Shown here piece by piece: positions 54,973-63,685 of a stretch of 64,000 nucleotides of DNA (positions are counted from its first letter, which is position 1; every line of letters begins with the position of its first letter). The notes below the pieces were generated by a model, which did no database searches, was not told where the DNA came from, and saw nothing but the letters and a program-made list of their open reading frames with translations. Made by a program: the position numbers and the translations under genes. This DNA is from Maribacter luteus (GTDB taxonomy: Bacteria > Bacteroidota > Bacteroidia > Flavobacteriales > Flavobacteriaceae), in contig NZ_WKJH01000002.1 of NCBI RefSeq assembly GCF_009674825.1, forward strand, positions 496,001 to 560,000, written 5' to 3'.

Positions 54973-57900
54973 TTACTTTAGACTCAATTCCTTATCCAAT
55001 AGAGCTTTTATTTCGGGTTTACAACTTCCACAGCCCAACCCTGCTCCGGTTTGCGAACATATTTCCTTAAAATCGGAACACCCGCCCAAAATGGCATCGA
55101 CAATGTTACCTTCACCCACTTGGCTGCAAGAGCAGACCAATTTCCCTTTTAAAGAAACGGTATTCGTCGCCCCTCTAAGAAGTTCGTTCCTCTTTTCCGA
55201 AAGTTCAATTTCCTCTTCAATCAATCTTTTAAATTCGGGAAACTCGTTTTTATCCCCCATTAAGATAGCACCCTTCAAAGTATCGTCTTTTACGATACAT
55301 TTTTTATAGAAGCGCTTACTAACATCCATTAAGATTATTTCCTCGTAACCGGGATCTTCTTTTGGGGCATTCACCATACCTATGCTGCACAGATCAAGGT
55401 TTTCGAACTTTAGGATGTTCATCAGCACGGAGCCTTTATAAATACTACTGAAATCGCCTAAAATATAATTCGCGGCAATATCTGCCTGTTGTTCTACCGC
55501 AGATGTGATTCCGAAAAGTGAATTCTCGAACTCCGCGATTTCACCAAGTCCGAAAATGTTGGGATCACTGGTTTGTAAATAGGAATTTACCACAACCCCC
55601 CTTCTTGTGTTTAATTTGGCGACCTTAGCCAACTCAATATTCGGTCGTGTTCCTATGGCATATACAATGGCATTACATTGTAAGGTTCTACCTGTTTTAA
55701 GATTTACAAGTAGATTGAACGCATTCCCTTTTTCCTCAAAAACAGTACTGACTTCATTGTCGAAATATAGATTGATGTTCCTTTCCGAAACATCTTCGGC
55801 CAAAAGTCTACTGGCCACACTATCCAGTTGCCGCTCCATTAATCTCGGTGCACGCTGAACAATACTGATATTTATATTTATTTTCTTAAGGGCCGCAGCT
55901 AATTCCAGACCCAACAAGCCACCACCTACGATTACAACGTGCTGTTTTTCTGCCGGAAGCCCTGTATTCTGCAAATATTGCCTCAACCTATCGGCATCAG
56001 TACGTTCGCGCATGGTAAATCGTCCGGGCCTATCCATTTGTACATCATTGGGCACAAAAGCACGACTACCCGTAGCCATGACCAGAATATCATAATTATG
56101 CTTTTCATTATTAGAGTCGGTAACCGTTTTATCCGTAGCGTCTATGTCGATAATTCCAACTCCTGAATGCAAGGTGACCCCCAATTTTGCAACTTCCCCT
56201 TTTTTTAGTTTTTCCAAAGCTTCCCATGAAAGTTCCTCGCTAACATATTCGGGTAATAATACCCGATTGTAGAACGGGTCTTTCTCTTTTGAGAACACAC
56301 GCACCTCATCATGCGAATCTTTCTCCCGATACGATTGAATAAAGCGATAGGCCGCAGCACCGGCACCTACAACGACTATCTTTTGTTTTGGTTTTACAAA
56401 ACTTGAAACTTGAACGGCACAGTACTTAAAATCCGGTTCTTTTGAGATGGGATCCACAATATCGTTCGTTATGTTATTTGCCCTACCGAAATCATTGTTC
56501 AATACTTTTCCCCAATGCATGGGTAAGAAAACCACATTTTCCCTGATATCATAATTGACCTTCACTTTTACCTGTACTTGTCCCCTTCTACTCTTTATTA
56601 CGGCAATATCCCCCTCCTTTAAATTACGCAAATAGGCATCTACTTTATTCATTTCCAAATACGGTTCCGGAATATGTGTAAGGAGACGTTTGACTTTTCC
56701 TGTTTTCGTACGTGTATGCCATTGATCCCTAACCCTACCTGTAGTCAATACCAACGGATAGTCCGCATCGGTTTCTTCGGAAGTATTATAAAGCTTTTTC
56801 GGAGCATTGAAATGTGCTTTTTTATCATTTGTATGAAATTGAAAGTCTGTAAACAGTCTTGGCGTACCCTTGTGCGTCGCATGGGGTACGGGCCATTGAA
56901 AACTCCCGTCGTTCTTTAATCTATCATACGATAAACCGGAGATATCGATATTCGTGCCCTTTGTAAGTAGACAATGCTCATCGAACACCTCACCGGCATT
57001 ATTGTAATCGAAACCTTCAAAACCCATGGCTTTCGCAAAACGCCATAGAATTTCTACATCTGCCATTGCTTCACCCGGAGCGTCTATTACTTTAGGCAAG
57101 TGACTTATCCTTCTTTCCGAATTGGTCATGGTCCCTTCTTTTTCCAACCAGCCGGCAGCTGGCAAGAGCAAGTCCGCATATTTGGTTGTCTCCGCGTTAT
57201 GTGAAATATCCTGAACAACCACAAAACTGGCCTTTTTCAATGCCTTTTCTATTTTATGGGCATTGGGCATACTCACTACAGGATTGGTACAAATGATCCA
57301 AATTGCTTTTAGTTTACCTTTTTCAAGGGCATCGAACATTTCAGTGGCCGTATAGCCCGGTTCTTGTTTAATATCCTTACCTCCCCAAAATTCGGCAACT
57401 TCCTTTCTATGACTGGGATTACCCAGATCTTTATGTGCCGCCAAAAGACTGGCCATACCCCCAACTTCCCTTCCTCCCATGGCATTGGGCTGCCCGGTCA
57501 ATGAAAAAGGGCCAGAACCTGGTTTTCCGATCTGCCCGGTCAATAAGGACAGGTTCATTAAGGCTACATTTTTATCAACCCCTATAACGCTTTGATTTAA
57601 ACCCATGGTCCACATACTGATAAACTTACCTGCGTTTCCAATATAATCAGCAGCTTTCCGGATATCGGATATGGCAACACCACATTTTTCAGCTGCTTGG
57701 CGTATGGAAAGGGTAAAGGCACTTTGCTTACATGCCTCGAAATTGACGGTATGCTTTTTTATGAAATTTTTATCGATTTTTCGTTTTTCAATCAACCATC
57801 GGGCAATGGCATTGAACAAAATAACGTCGGTTCCTGGAAGAATTTGCAAATGCAGATCCGCAGCGGCGGCTGTCTGGGTCTTCCGCGGGTCGACCACGAT

Positions 57901-58500
57901 TACCTTTACCTGCGGGTTATCCGCTTTTCGTTGTTCCAATCTACGATATAAGATAGGGTGGCACCATGCGGGATTTGCCCCAGCGATCAAAAAGCAATCG
58001 GCAAGCTCAATGTCTTCATAGGAAATGGGTACGGAATCTTCCCCAACGGTTTTTTTATAACCTACCACTGCCGAGCTCATACACAGGCGGGAGTTGGTGT
58101 CGATATTATTCGTTCCTATAAAACCTTTGGTGATTTTATTAGCCAGATAATACTCCTCGGTCAAACATTGACCCGAAACGTAAAAACCAACACTATCGGG
58201 ACCATGCTTTTGGATAATACTTTTAAAAACTGCCGCTGCACGCTCAAAAGCCGTATCCCAAGAAATTCTCTGCATGGGATGGTTCCTGCTCCATCGCATT
58301 TCAGGATAAAGTATGCGATCAGTAGTATCTTGTGCTACATAATTTAGATTTCTCCCCTTTGAACACAACATACCCTTATTAGCTGGGTAATCGGGATTTC
58401 CCGTTACCGATATGGTACCCTTGGCATCAACATCAACCAAAATACCACAGCCTACTCCACAATAGGAACAAATGGTCTTTTCTGTCTTCTTTTTTCGCAT
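54973..58500 (-). CDS. Fused assimilatory nitrate reductase: Mo-bisMGD + FAD/NAD(P)H reductase + BFD
   Basis: A 1175-aa cytoplasmic enzyme of three parts. Residues 1 to about 690 are the molybdopterin reductase, with a [4Fe-4S] site from Cys11/14/18/46 (CSYCGVGC...LCSKG) and the Mo-ligand Cys140 (NSRLCMSSAV), ending in the molybdopterin dinucleotide-binding domain (FLPMHWGKVLNNDFGRAN). Residues about 700-1040 are a pyridine nucleotide-disulfide oxidoreductase (IVVVGAGAAAYRF, VVIVGGGLLGLELAAAL, GLGEIAEF). Residues about 1120-1165 are a BFD [2Fe-2S] domain (VCSCSQVGEGNI, GAGLGCGSC). The fusion allows NAD(P)H-to-nitrate electron flow in one chain. It lies below a NarL-type palindrome and is followed by the rubredoxin-like gene. 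Confidence 0.92.
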   Translation of the reverse strand: MRKKKTEKTICSYCGVGCGILVDVDAKGTISVTGNPDYPANKGMLCSKGRNLNYVAQDTTDRILYPEMRWSRNHPMQRISWDTAFERAAAVFKSIIQKHGPDSVGFYVSGQCLTEEYYLANKITKGFIGTNNIDTNSRLCMSSAVVGYKKTVGEDSVPISYEDIELADCFLIAGANPAWCHPILYRRLEQRKADNPQVKVIVVDPRKTQTAAAADLHLQILPGTDVILFNAIARWLIEKRKIDKNFIKKHTVNFEACKQSAFTLSIRQAAEKCGVAISDIRKAADYIGNAGKFISMWTMGLNQSVIGVDKNVALMNLSLLTGQIGKPGSGPFSLTGQPNAMGGREVGGMASLLAAHKDLGNPSHRKEVAEFWGGKDIKQEPGYTATEMFDALEKGKLKAIWIICTNPVVSMPNAHKIEKALKKASFVVVQDISHNAETTKYADLLLPAAGWLEKEGTMTNSERRISHLPKVIDAPGEAMADVEILWRFAKAMGFEGFDYNNAGEVFDEHCLLTKGTNIDISGLSYDRLKNDGSFQWPVPHATHKGTPRLFTDFQFHTNDKKAHFNAPKKLYNTSEETDADYPLVLTTGRVRDQWHTRTKTGKVKRLLTHIPEPYLEMNKVDAYLRNLKEGDIAVIKSRRGQVQVKVKVNYDIRENVVFLPMHWGKVLNNDFGRANNITNDIVDPISKEPDFKYCAVQVSSFVKPKQKIVVVGAGAAAYRFIQSYREKDSHDEVRVFSKEKDPFYNRVLLPEYVSEELSWEALEKLKKGEVAKLGVTLHSGVGIIDIDATDKTVTDSNNEKHNYDILVMATGSRAFVPNDVQMDRPGRFTMRERTDADRLRQYLQNTGLPAEKQHVVIVGGGLLGLELAAALKKININISIVQRAPRLMERQLDSVASRLLAEDVSERNINLYFDNEVSTVFEEKGNAFNLLVNLKTGRTLQCNAIVYAIGTRPNIELAKVAKLNTRRGVVVNSYLQTSDPNIFGLGEIAEFENSLFGITSAVEQQADIAANYILGDFSSIYKGSVLMNILKFENLDLCSIGMVNAPKEDPGYEEIILMDVSKRFYKKCIVKDDTLKGAILMGDKNEFPEFKRLIEEEIELSEKRNELLRGATNTVSLKGKLVCSCSQVGEGNIVDAILGGCSDFKEICSQTGAGLGCGSCKPEIKALLDKELSLK

Positions 58501-58510
58501 TGCAAATTAT

Positions 58511-58529
58511 TTTGATGATAAACATCAAA
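58511..58529. promoter_or_regulatory. Inverted repeat next to the nitrate reductase start
   Basis: TTTGATG (58511-58517) and CATCAAA (58523-58529) are perfect 7-bp arms around ATAAA, 11-29 bp before the ATG at 58500. It may be a regulator site or a leader hairpin. The spacing does not fit an FNR box. Confidence 0.4.
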
Positions 58530-58553
58530 TTTCACGAAGCAAAATACAAAAAA

Positions 58554-58569
58554 TACGTATTAATACGTA
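58554..58569. promoter_or_regulatory. NarL-type 7-2-7 palindrome before the nitrate reductase
   Basis: TACGTAT-TA-ATACGTA is a perfect 16-bp palindrome, 54 bp upstream of the reductase ATG. It has the layout of NarL-family 7-2-7 sites (TACnnnT heptamers, 2-bp spacer). A NarL/LuxR-type response regulator is encoded immediately upstream, and its own start region carries the same heptamer at 59344-59350. Confidence 0.65.
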
Positions 58570-58661
58570 GTTTTTATAATAAAAGTACGGACTTATTCTA
58601 AGGGTTTGATAATAATATAGGCTTAGAATAGACTATTCCTTAACGGATGAAGAAAATGAGT

Positions 58662-59330
58662 TTAAACTAAATTGTATGCTTTGGCCTTTTTGGACAAGTC
58701 CATCAAATTTTTAACTTCCATCTTTCTCATTAAATTAAAACGATGGGTTTCAACAGTACGCTTGCTATTCTGCAATTTTTCGGATATCTGTTTGTTGGTA
58801 AGCCCGGAAAGCACCAATTCCAATATTTGGATTTCCTTATTGGTCAAATCAAAAGGATTACTTGTGCGAACTGCTTTCTTGGGACTTTCCAAAATCTTGG
58901 CCGTAGGGTTCAGTAGATTGTTCACCAAAACATTGGAAATATCACCACTATAGTATTTACCACCATCACGAACCGTATGGATAGCTTTTATGAACTCTGC
59001 CTTTCCTGTGTCTTTAAGTAAATAGCCCTTTGCCCCGGCAGCCACAGACTGTAATATATATTCCTCAGAATCATGCATGGAAAGTATAATACATTTTACA
59101 TCGGAATTCAACTTATTAAGTCTTTCAACAGCTTCGATACCTGTCATTTTGGGCATGCGTATATCCACGACGAGTATGTCCGGCTTCTTCTGCTCTACCA
59201 ATGTTATGGCTTCGGTACCATCAGCACCCTCACCGATAACCTTAAGATCTTGTTCACTTTCCAGAAGAGCCTTTATGCCGTCCCTGACCAAAGAATGGTC
59301 GTCTACTAAAACTATGGTTGTTTGATTCAA
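58662..59330 (-). CDS. NarL/LuxR-family response regulator of the nitrate locus
   Basis: Start chosen at TTG 59330 (reads Met-Asn-Gln-Thr-Thr), giving 222 aa beginning just before TIVLVDDHSLVRDG, the normal family start. In-frame ATGs upstream lie at or before the predicted promoter, so they cannot be used. The receiver has acidic pocket DDHS and phospho-Asp (DILVVDIRMPKMTG), then conserved LSMHDS and LLKDTGKAE. The output is a LuxR/GerE helix-turn-helix (LTNKEIQILELVLSGLTNKQISEKLQNSKRTVETHRFNLMRKMEV). No kinase gene is adjacent. The promoter is its own, after a terminator. It probably activates the reductase operon through the palindrome at 58554. Confidence 0.9.
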   Translation of the reverse strand: MNQTTIVLVDDHSLVRDGIKALLESEQDLKVIGEGADGTEAITLVEQKKPDILVVDIRMPKMTGIEAVERLNKLNSDVKCIILSMHDSEEYILQSVAAGAKGYLLKDTGKAEFIKAIHTVRDGGKYYSGDISNVLVNNLLNPTAKILESPKKAVRTSNPFDLTNKEIQILELVLSGLTNKQISEKLQNSKRTVETHRFNLMRKMEVKNLMDLSKKAKAYNLV

Positions 59331-59350
59331 TATGCAAGTAGTTATACGTA

Positions 59351-59385
59351 CAAAGATAAGAAATGTTCGCATTATGGTAATCAAA
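59351..59385 (-). promoter_or_regulatory. Promoter of the response regulator gene
   Basis: On the minus strand: TTTG (59385-59382), 23-bp spacer, TATCTTTG (59358-59351). Transcription would start near 59343, leaving a 13-nt leader to the TTG start at 59330. TACGTAT (59350-59344) overlaps the start site and may give autoregulation. Confidence 0.65.
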
Positions 59386-59430
59386 CTACTTCCAATTAAA
59401 TAAGTGTGGTAACAGATAGGATAGTTATTC

Positions 59431-59469
59431 AAAAAAAAAGCTACCACAACCAAAAAAGGTCATGATAGC
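59431..59469 (-). terminator. Strong terminator after the outer-membrane channel gene
   Basis: On the minus strand GCTATCATGACC pairs with GGTTGTGGTAGC (three G-U pairs) around a T6 loop and is followed by nine T. It lies 34 bp after the channel gene stop, so the transporter transcript ends before the response regulator. Confidence 0.8.
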
Positions 59470-59502
59470 CTATCGAATCAAAATAATTAAGGTTCTCCTA
59501 TC

Positions 59503-60807
59503 TTAATCTTTTTTGGTCGTATTCAAGAATTTAGGTTTTACGGTCAATTGTACCCAAGCCCAATTTTGACTTCCTGCTGCAGCATCCTCGGTAACACCTT
59601 TTAATTCATACATACCATCGCTTGCGAACATCTGAGAATACCCTATTGCCAATCCAAAACCCTTGAAACCTTGGGAATACACCAAATCGAGCTCTGTTCC
59701 CAATGATTTTTCACCACTTGGTAATTCTTGGTCCCCACTAAAATTCAACACTTTGACCAACAAACTGGATTTTTCGCCCAAAGTAAATTTGGCACTAGCA
59801 TGAACGTCGGTCAATCCTACGGAATTCGCATGGTTACCTACGTAGAAATAATCCATAAAACCATTGAATTTATGGTTGGTGCCAAAAAGAGGGAAAAATG
59901 CCTCGGTCTTATCCGTGGTACCCGTATCGTTACCACTTATCAATTCAGCCCCCAATCCCAAAACAACTCCTTTAGAAACTTTATAGTTAAGATCCAGTCC
60001 CAACAAATATGCTCCGCCCACATCAACGCTGTTTTGACGTTCACCACTCTGTAGATAACCATTGAAAGCTGCTCCGAAAGCACCTTTTTTATAATTTAAG
60101 TGTGTTCCTACTGTTAAAAGGTTACTGACCCCATCAGCAACTTGGGCTTCATCACCAGTAAAGTTCTGATACCCATTGTTCATGATCAACGCACTGGCCG
60201 AAAATGTATCCCATTTTTGCTTCAAATAAAGGTATTGCATGGTTTTATAGGAAAAGAACCCTGTGGTATTATAGGCCGTGCCCACTGATTGGAAACCTCC
60301 TGGATTACCGGTCGTAGTACTGAAATCCTGATTGAAGGCCAAAGCAGCATCCATCATAAAATTTCCTTTGTTATAACGCAAGAGAGCCGCATCGTGATTA
60401 CGTGCTTGCTGGGCCCAACCGACCGAACCTAAGATACGCTGATCATCATATACCAAAGTTTGGCGCCCAAGTTTGGTAGAGAATCCTTCACCCAATTTTA
60501 TATCGGCCCAAGCTTCAAATACTGAAAAAGAGTTATTACTGTCTTCTGGTTTCAACTGTCTATTTTCTCCCCAAACCATAACATCCTGTAAGCTCATGTA
60601 AAACTTATAGGATTCGAATTCATATCCTGCATTCAACCGTAATCTGCTTGAAATTGCGAAACCCGCGTCGGCCGCATCAGGAATTATACTTCCAAAACCA
60701 TGTCTGTATTCCGCACGTGGCCTAAACTCCCCGTCTAAAGTAAACTGGGCCATAGTAAATTGAACCGATAGGAATAATAGGAATATAAGAGTGTACTGTT
60801 TTTTCAT
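59503..60807 (-). CDS. Outer-membrane channel of the alginate-export family, probably for nitrate
   Basis: A 434-aa beta-barrel with signal peptide (1-20, TMAQF). The sequence alternates hydrophobic and polar residues throughout, with features of the alginate_exp/OprE-like family (FRPRAEYRHGFGS, ISSRLRLNAGYE, FEAWADIKLGEGFSTKLGRQTLVYDDQRILGSVGWAQQARNHDAALL). Despite the family name, the position directly after the nitrate ABC genes (33 bp) in the same direction argues for a nitrate/nitrite or related anion porin. This role is inference. A strong terminator follows. Confidence 0.85.
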   Translation of the reverse strand: MKKQYTLIFLLFLSVQFTMAQFTLDGEFRPRAEYRHGFGSIIPDAADAGFAISSRLRLNAGYEFESYKFYMSLQDVMVWGENRQLKPEDSNNSFSVFEAWADIKLGEGFSTKLGRQTLVYDDQRILGSVGWAQQARNHDAALLRYNKGNFMMDAALAFNQDFSTTTGNPGGFQSVGTAYNTTGFFSYKTMQYLYLKQKWDTFSASALIMNNGYQNFTGDEAQVADGVSNLLTVGTHLNYKKGAFGAAFNGYLQSGERQNSVDVGGAYLLGLDLNYKVSKGVVLGLGAELISGNDTGTTDKTEAFFPLFGTNHKFNGFMDYFYVGNHANSVGLTDVHASAKFTLGEKSSLLVKVLNFSGDQELPSGEKSLGTELDLVYSQGFKGFGLAIGYSQMFASDGMYELKGVTEDAAAGSQNWAWVQLTVKPKFLNTTKKD

Positions 60808-60839
60808 AATCTTATTTTATTAAAAAGTTAGGTTGTTGG

Positions 60840-61664
60840 TTAATGTTCTAAAAAGTCGATCAAGTGCTTTCTATAGCTATAGTAATCGTCGTGTTCCAAA
60901 ACGGATTTTCGAGTACGTGGCCGCTCAAAATCAATATTCAATATATCACCGATTTTTGCTCGTGGGCCACTGGTCATCATTACGACCCTATCTGCCAAGA
61001 ATATGGCTTCATCCACATCGTGTGTGATCATAACGGCGGTTATCTTTTCTTTGTTCCAAATTTCAATCAAAATATCCTGTAACTCCCCTCGGGTCAAAGA
61101 ATCGAGCATACCGAAAGGCTCGTCCAATAACAGCACTTTAGGTTTGATCGCAAATGCCCTGGCAATACCTACCCGTTGCTGCATACCTTGAGAAAGTTCA
61201 ATGGCTTTCTTATCGAATGCGCCTTCCAGACCCACCTTATGCAAATAATATTTGGCAATATCTTTTCGTTGTGTTTTAGTGGCATGTTTAAAGACCTGGT
61301 TTACGCCTAAAAGAACATTTTCCAAGGCAGTCATCCAAGGCATTAAACTGGGGGATTGAAAAATAACCCCTCTATCCGGACCTGGGCCTTTTACAGGGTT
61401 TCCCAATACTGCTATGTTACCTCCAGAGATAGGATTAAGTCCTGCAATCATTGATAGCATCGTAGTTTTTCCACAACCTGAATGACCTATTATGGTAACA
61501 AATTCTTCCTTCATGATTTGAAGGTCCAAATCTTCCAACACCACATAGTCTCCCTTTGGGGTAGGATATACTTTTTTTAATTTAGCCAGATCCAACATAA
61601 CTTGGGAAGAATAAAAAATACCATTCTGAACCGTTCCTGTCTCGAGGGTGTTTTCTGTACTCAT
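60840..61664 (-). CDS. nrtD: Nitrate ABC transporter ATPase, NrtD-like
   Basis: A 274-aa ATPase of the NrtD/SsuB/TauB type. Walker A is [13 protein letters not shown] (about 57-69), the Q-loop is [19 protein letters not shown], the signature is [15 protein letters not shown], Walker B is [13 protein letters not shown], and the switch is [16 protein letters not shown]. An extra N-terminal stretch of about 30 residues precedes the domain. It powers nitrate/nitrite uptake with the paralogous ATPase upstream (17 bp gap). There is no C-terminal solute-binding domain of the cyanobacterial NrtC kind here. Confidence 0.9.
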   Translation of the reverse strand: MSTENTLETGTVQNGIFYSSQVMLDLAKLKKVYPTPKGDYVVLEDLDLQIMKEEFVTIIGHSGCGKTTMLSMIAGLNPISGGNIAVLGNPVKGPGPDRGVIFQSPSLMPWMTALENVLLGVNQVFKHATKTQRKDIAKYYLHKVGLEGAFDKKAIELSQGMQQRVGIARAFAIKPKVLLLDEPFGMLDSLTRGELQDILIEIWNKEKITAVMITHDVDEAIFLADRVVMMTSGPRAKIGDILNIDFERPRTRKSVLEHDDYYSYRKHLIDFLEH

Positions 61665-61681
61665 CTTATTTTTTTTAAATT

Positions 61682-62521
61682 TTAGGCTACAAAACTTTTT
61701 GGACTGATATCCGGCAACACATACTCCTTTTGTGAAACCGACTTACGCTCATTCCCGATATCCATCAGATATTCTATGATGGCATTTCTTGTTTTCTTGA
61801 AATTGGGATTGTCATTCAATGCCGTCTTATCCCGTGGACGTTCTATATCGATCTTAAACTCCGGCCCCAATGTTGCATTAGGCCCTGGTTTCAACGGAAT
61901 TATGCGGTCGGCCATATAAATACCCTCATCCACATCATTGGTTATCAATAATGCAGTACGCTTGTCCTGACTCCAAATATTCAATATTTCATCTTGTAGG
62001 TTTCCTCTTGTCAAAGCATCCAGGGCCCCTAAAGGCTCATCCATGATGATCATCTCGGGATTCATTGCCAAAGCCCTGGCAACAGCAACACGCTGTCGCA
62101 TTCCTCCCGAAAGTTCTTTCGGCCTTTTATTAATGGCCGGAGACAAACCAACCATCGCTACATAGTCACTTACCCGTTGTTTCAAAAAAGTCTTGTTTTC
62201 TTTTGGAAAGGCTTCCTTTACCGCCATAAATACATTTTGACCAACGGTCAACCAAGGCAGTAAAGAGTAATTCTGAAAAATAACCCCACGTTCATGACTC
62301 GTATCTATCACGGGTTGTCCTTTGAACAAGACCTCCCCGCTTGTAGGTTTTAAAAGTCCATTGATCAGATTCACCAATGTTGTTTTTCCACTTCCCGTAA
62401 AGCCGACGATAGCAACGAATTCACCTTCCTCAATAGATAGGTTAATGTTAGACAGTACCTCTGTACTGCTATCCCCCTCCCCATAGGTTTTATATATATT
62501 ATTCAGTTCTAAATAGGCCAT
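61682..62521 (-). CDS. nrtC: Nitrate ABC transporter ATPase, NrtC-like (no binding-domain fusion)
   Basis: A 279-aa ATPase. Walker A is [14 protein letters not shown] (about 36-49), the Q-loop is [20 protein letters not shown], the signature is [15 protein letters not shown], Walker B is [13 protein letters not shown], and the switch region reads [16 protein letters not shown], with Asn in place of the usual switch His. The second ATPase at 60840 has His there, so the two sites are probably not equivalent. It is shorter than cyanobacterial NrtC, lacking the C-terminal nitrate-binding domain. It follows the permease gene by 20 bp. Confidence 0.88.
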   Translation of the reverse strand: MAYLELNNIYKTYGEGDSSTEVLSNINLSIEEGEFVAIVGFTGSGKTTLVNLINGLLKPTSGEVLFKGQPVIDTSHERGVIFQNYSLLPWLTVGQNVFMAVKEAFPKENKTFLKQRVSDYVAMVGLSPAINKRPKELSGGMRQRVAVARALAMNPEMIIMDEPLGALDALTRGNLQDEILNIWSQDKRTALLITNDVDEGIYMADRIIPLKPGPNATLGPEFKIDIERPRDKTALNDNPNFKKTRNAIIEYLMDIGNERKSVSQKEYVLPDISPKSFVA

Positions 62522-62541
62522 TTGAATATTGTTTATAAGGT

Positions 62542-63642
62542 TTAAACTGATTCGTTCTTATTGAAAGAGACCATGTTCTGAATGGCCAACATCAATCGAT
62601 CCAACAGAAAACCGATAATACCTATGACGAACATGGCCACGATTATCTTGGAGTTGGAATCATTGGCCCCATTTTGGAATTCTTCCCACACAAAAAGTCC
62701 CAGTCCTTGACTTTGTGCCAAAAGCTCAATGGCGATCAACACCATCCATGCCACGGAAAGGGTTATCCGTAATCCCGTAAATATCAATGGTAATGAAGAT
62801 GGCAAAATAACCTTGAATATCTTTTGGAAAGTACCCAACTTCAAGACCTTTGCTACATTGATATAGTCTTTGTCAACCGTAGAAACGCCCATGGCCGTAT
62901 TGACCAATGTTGCCCACATTGCACATAAACCTACGCTTATAAACGAGATTACGAAGGCATTGTCAGAGCTGTCACCTATGTACAATGTTTTTACGATCAT
63001 AAAAACCAACAGATACCATACAACAGGGGAGACTGGTTTAAAAATCTGGATAAACCAGTTAAAGGCGCTCCGCAAAGACGGACTCAAACCGATAACGATT
63101 CCGATAGGGACCGCAATCAAAAGTGCCAACAAGAACCCTGCGAATACCGTTTTTATACTTGTCAGAACAATATCAACAAACGATGCCCTTCCCGTATAAA
63201 CAATAGCGTCCTTACCTTGGGCAATTAATTGTGCGTTCCTTTCCGACATCTTTTCAACGAAAGCCGCTTTATCGGCAGTTATCACCTTATGGTCAGCGAT
63301 CAAAGATTGCAAAGAAGCCCACACCTGTAGTGGAGAAGGCAATGTATTTGGCTGACAACTACTATCACCGGAAGCTATACAGGCCCGTTCCGCTTCGGCG
63401 GCTACAGCGCCTTGTTCATTCAAGGCTTTCTCTATTTTGAAATTGGCCTCTTTATTGTAAAGTGCCTTAGATCCCAAATGCCATAAACCTAAAAACACAA
63501 GTACGGAGAATATGGTAATTACGGTTTTCTTGAGAGACCCCATGATATCCATTCTCTGAAAATTAGGGGTAAACTTACCTACCAAAGGTTTCAAAAATGC
63601 CAGGAACTGCCCTTCTCTCTTTAAAGTGATGTCTTGTTTCAT
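62542..63642 (-). CDS. nrtB: Nitrate ABC transporter permease, NrtB-like
   Basis: A 366-aa inner-membrane permease. One helix lies at about 36-55 (VITIFSVLVFLGLWHLG), followed by a large loop (about 60-160) that contains two Cys (ACIASGDSSC) and is unusual for this family, then five or six helices (about 165-360). The BPD_transp_1 core includes the EAA-like loop (VAKVLKLGTFQKIFKVILPSSLPLIFTGLRITLSVAWMVLI) that contacts the ATPases. It is placed between nrtA and the ATPases as in nrtABCD operons. Confidence 0.9.
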   Translation of the reverse strand: MKQDITLKREGQFLAFLKPLVGKFTPNFQRMDIMGSLKKTVITIFSVLVFLGLWHLGSKALYNKEANFKIEKALNEQGAVAAEAERACIASGDSSCQPNTLPSPLQVWASLQSLIADHKVITADKAAFVEKMSERNAQLIAQGKDAIVYTGRASFVDIVLTSIKTVFAGFLLALLIAVPIGIVIGLSPSLRSAFNWFIQIFKPVSPVVWYLLVFMIVKTLYIGDSSDNAFVISFISVGLCAMWATLVNTAMGVSTVDKDYINVAKVLKLGTFQKIFKVILPSSLPLIFTGLRITLSVAWMVLIAIELLAQSQGLGLFVWEEFQNGANDSNSKIIVAMFVIGIIGFLLDRLMLAIQNMVSFNKNESV

Positions 63643-63685
63643 AATATTATACTTTTGATTCGATTTGTCCGACTATGGGTAAGTC

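Noticed and set aside
58511-58529. FNR/CRP-like box (TTGAT...ATCAA)
   Set aside because: The spacing between half-sites is 7 bp instead of 4, so it does not fit an FNR box; kept only as an inverted repeat.
59331-59453. Upstream in-frame ATGs for the response regulator (59372 and the longer frame from 59453)
   Set aside because: They lie upstream of the predicted start site and would add a hydrophobic tail foreign to the family.
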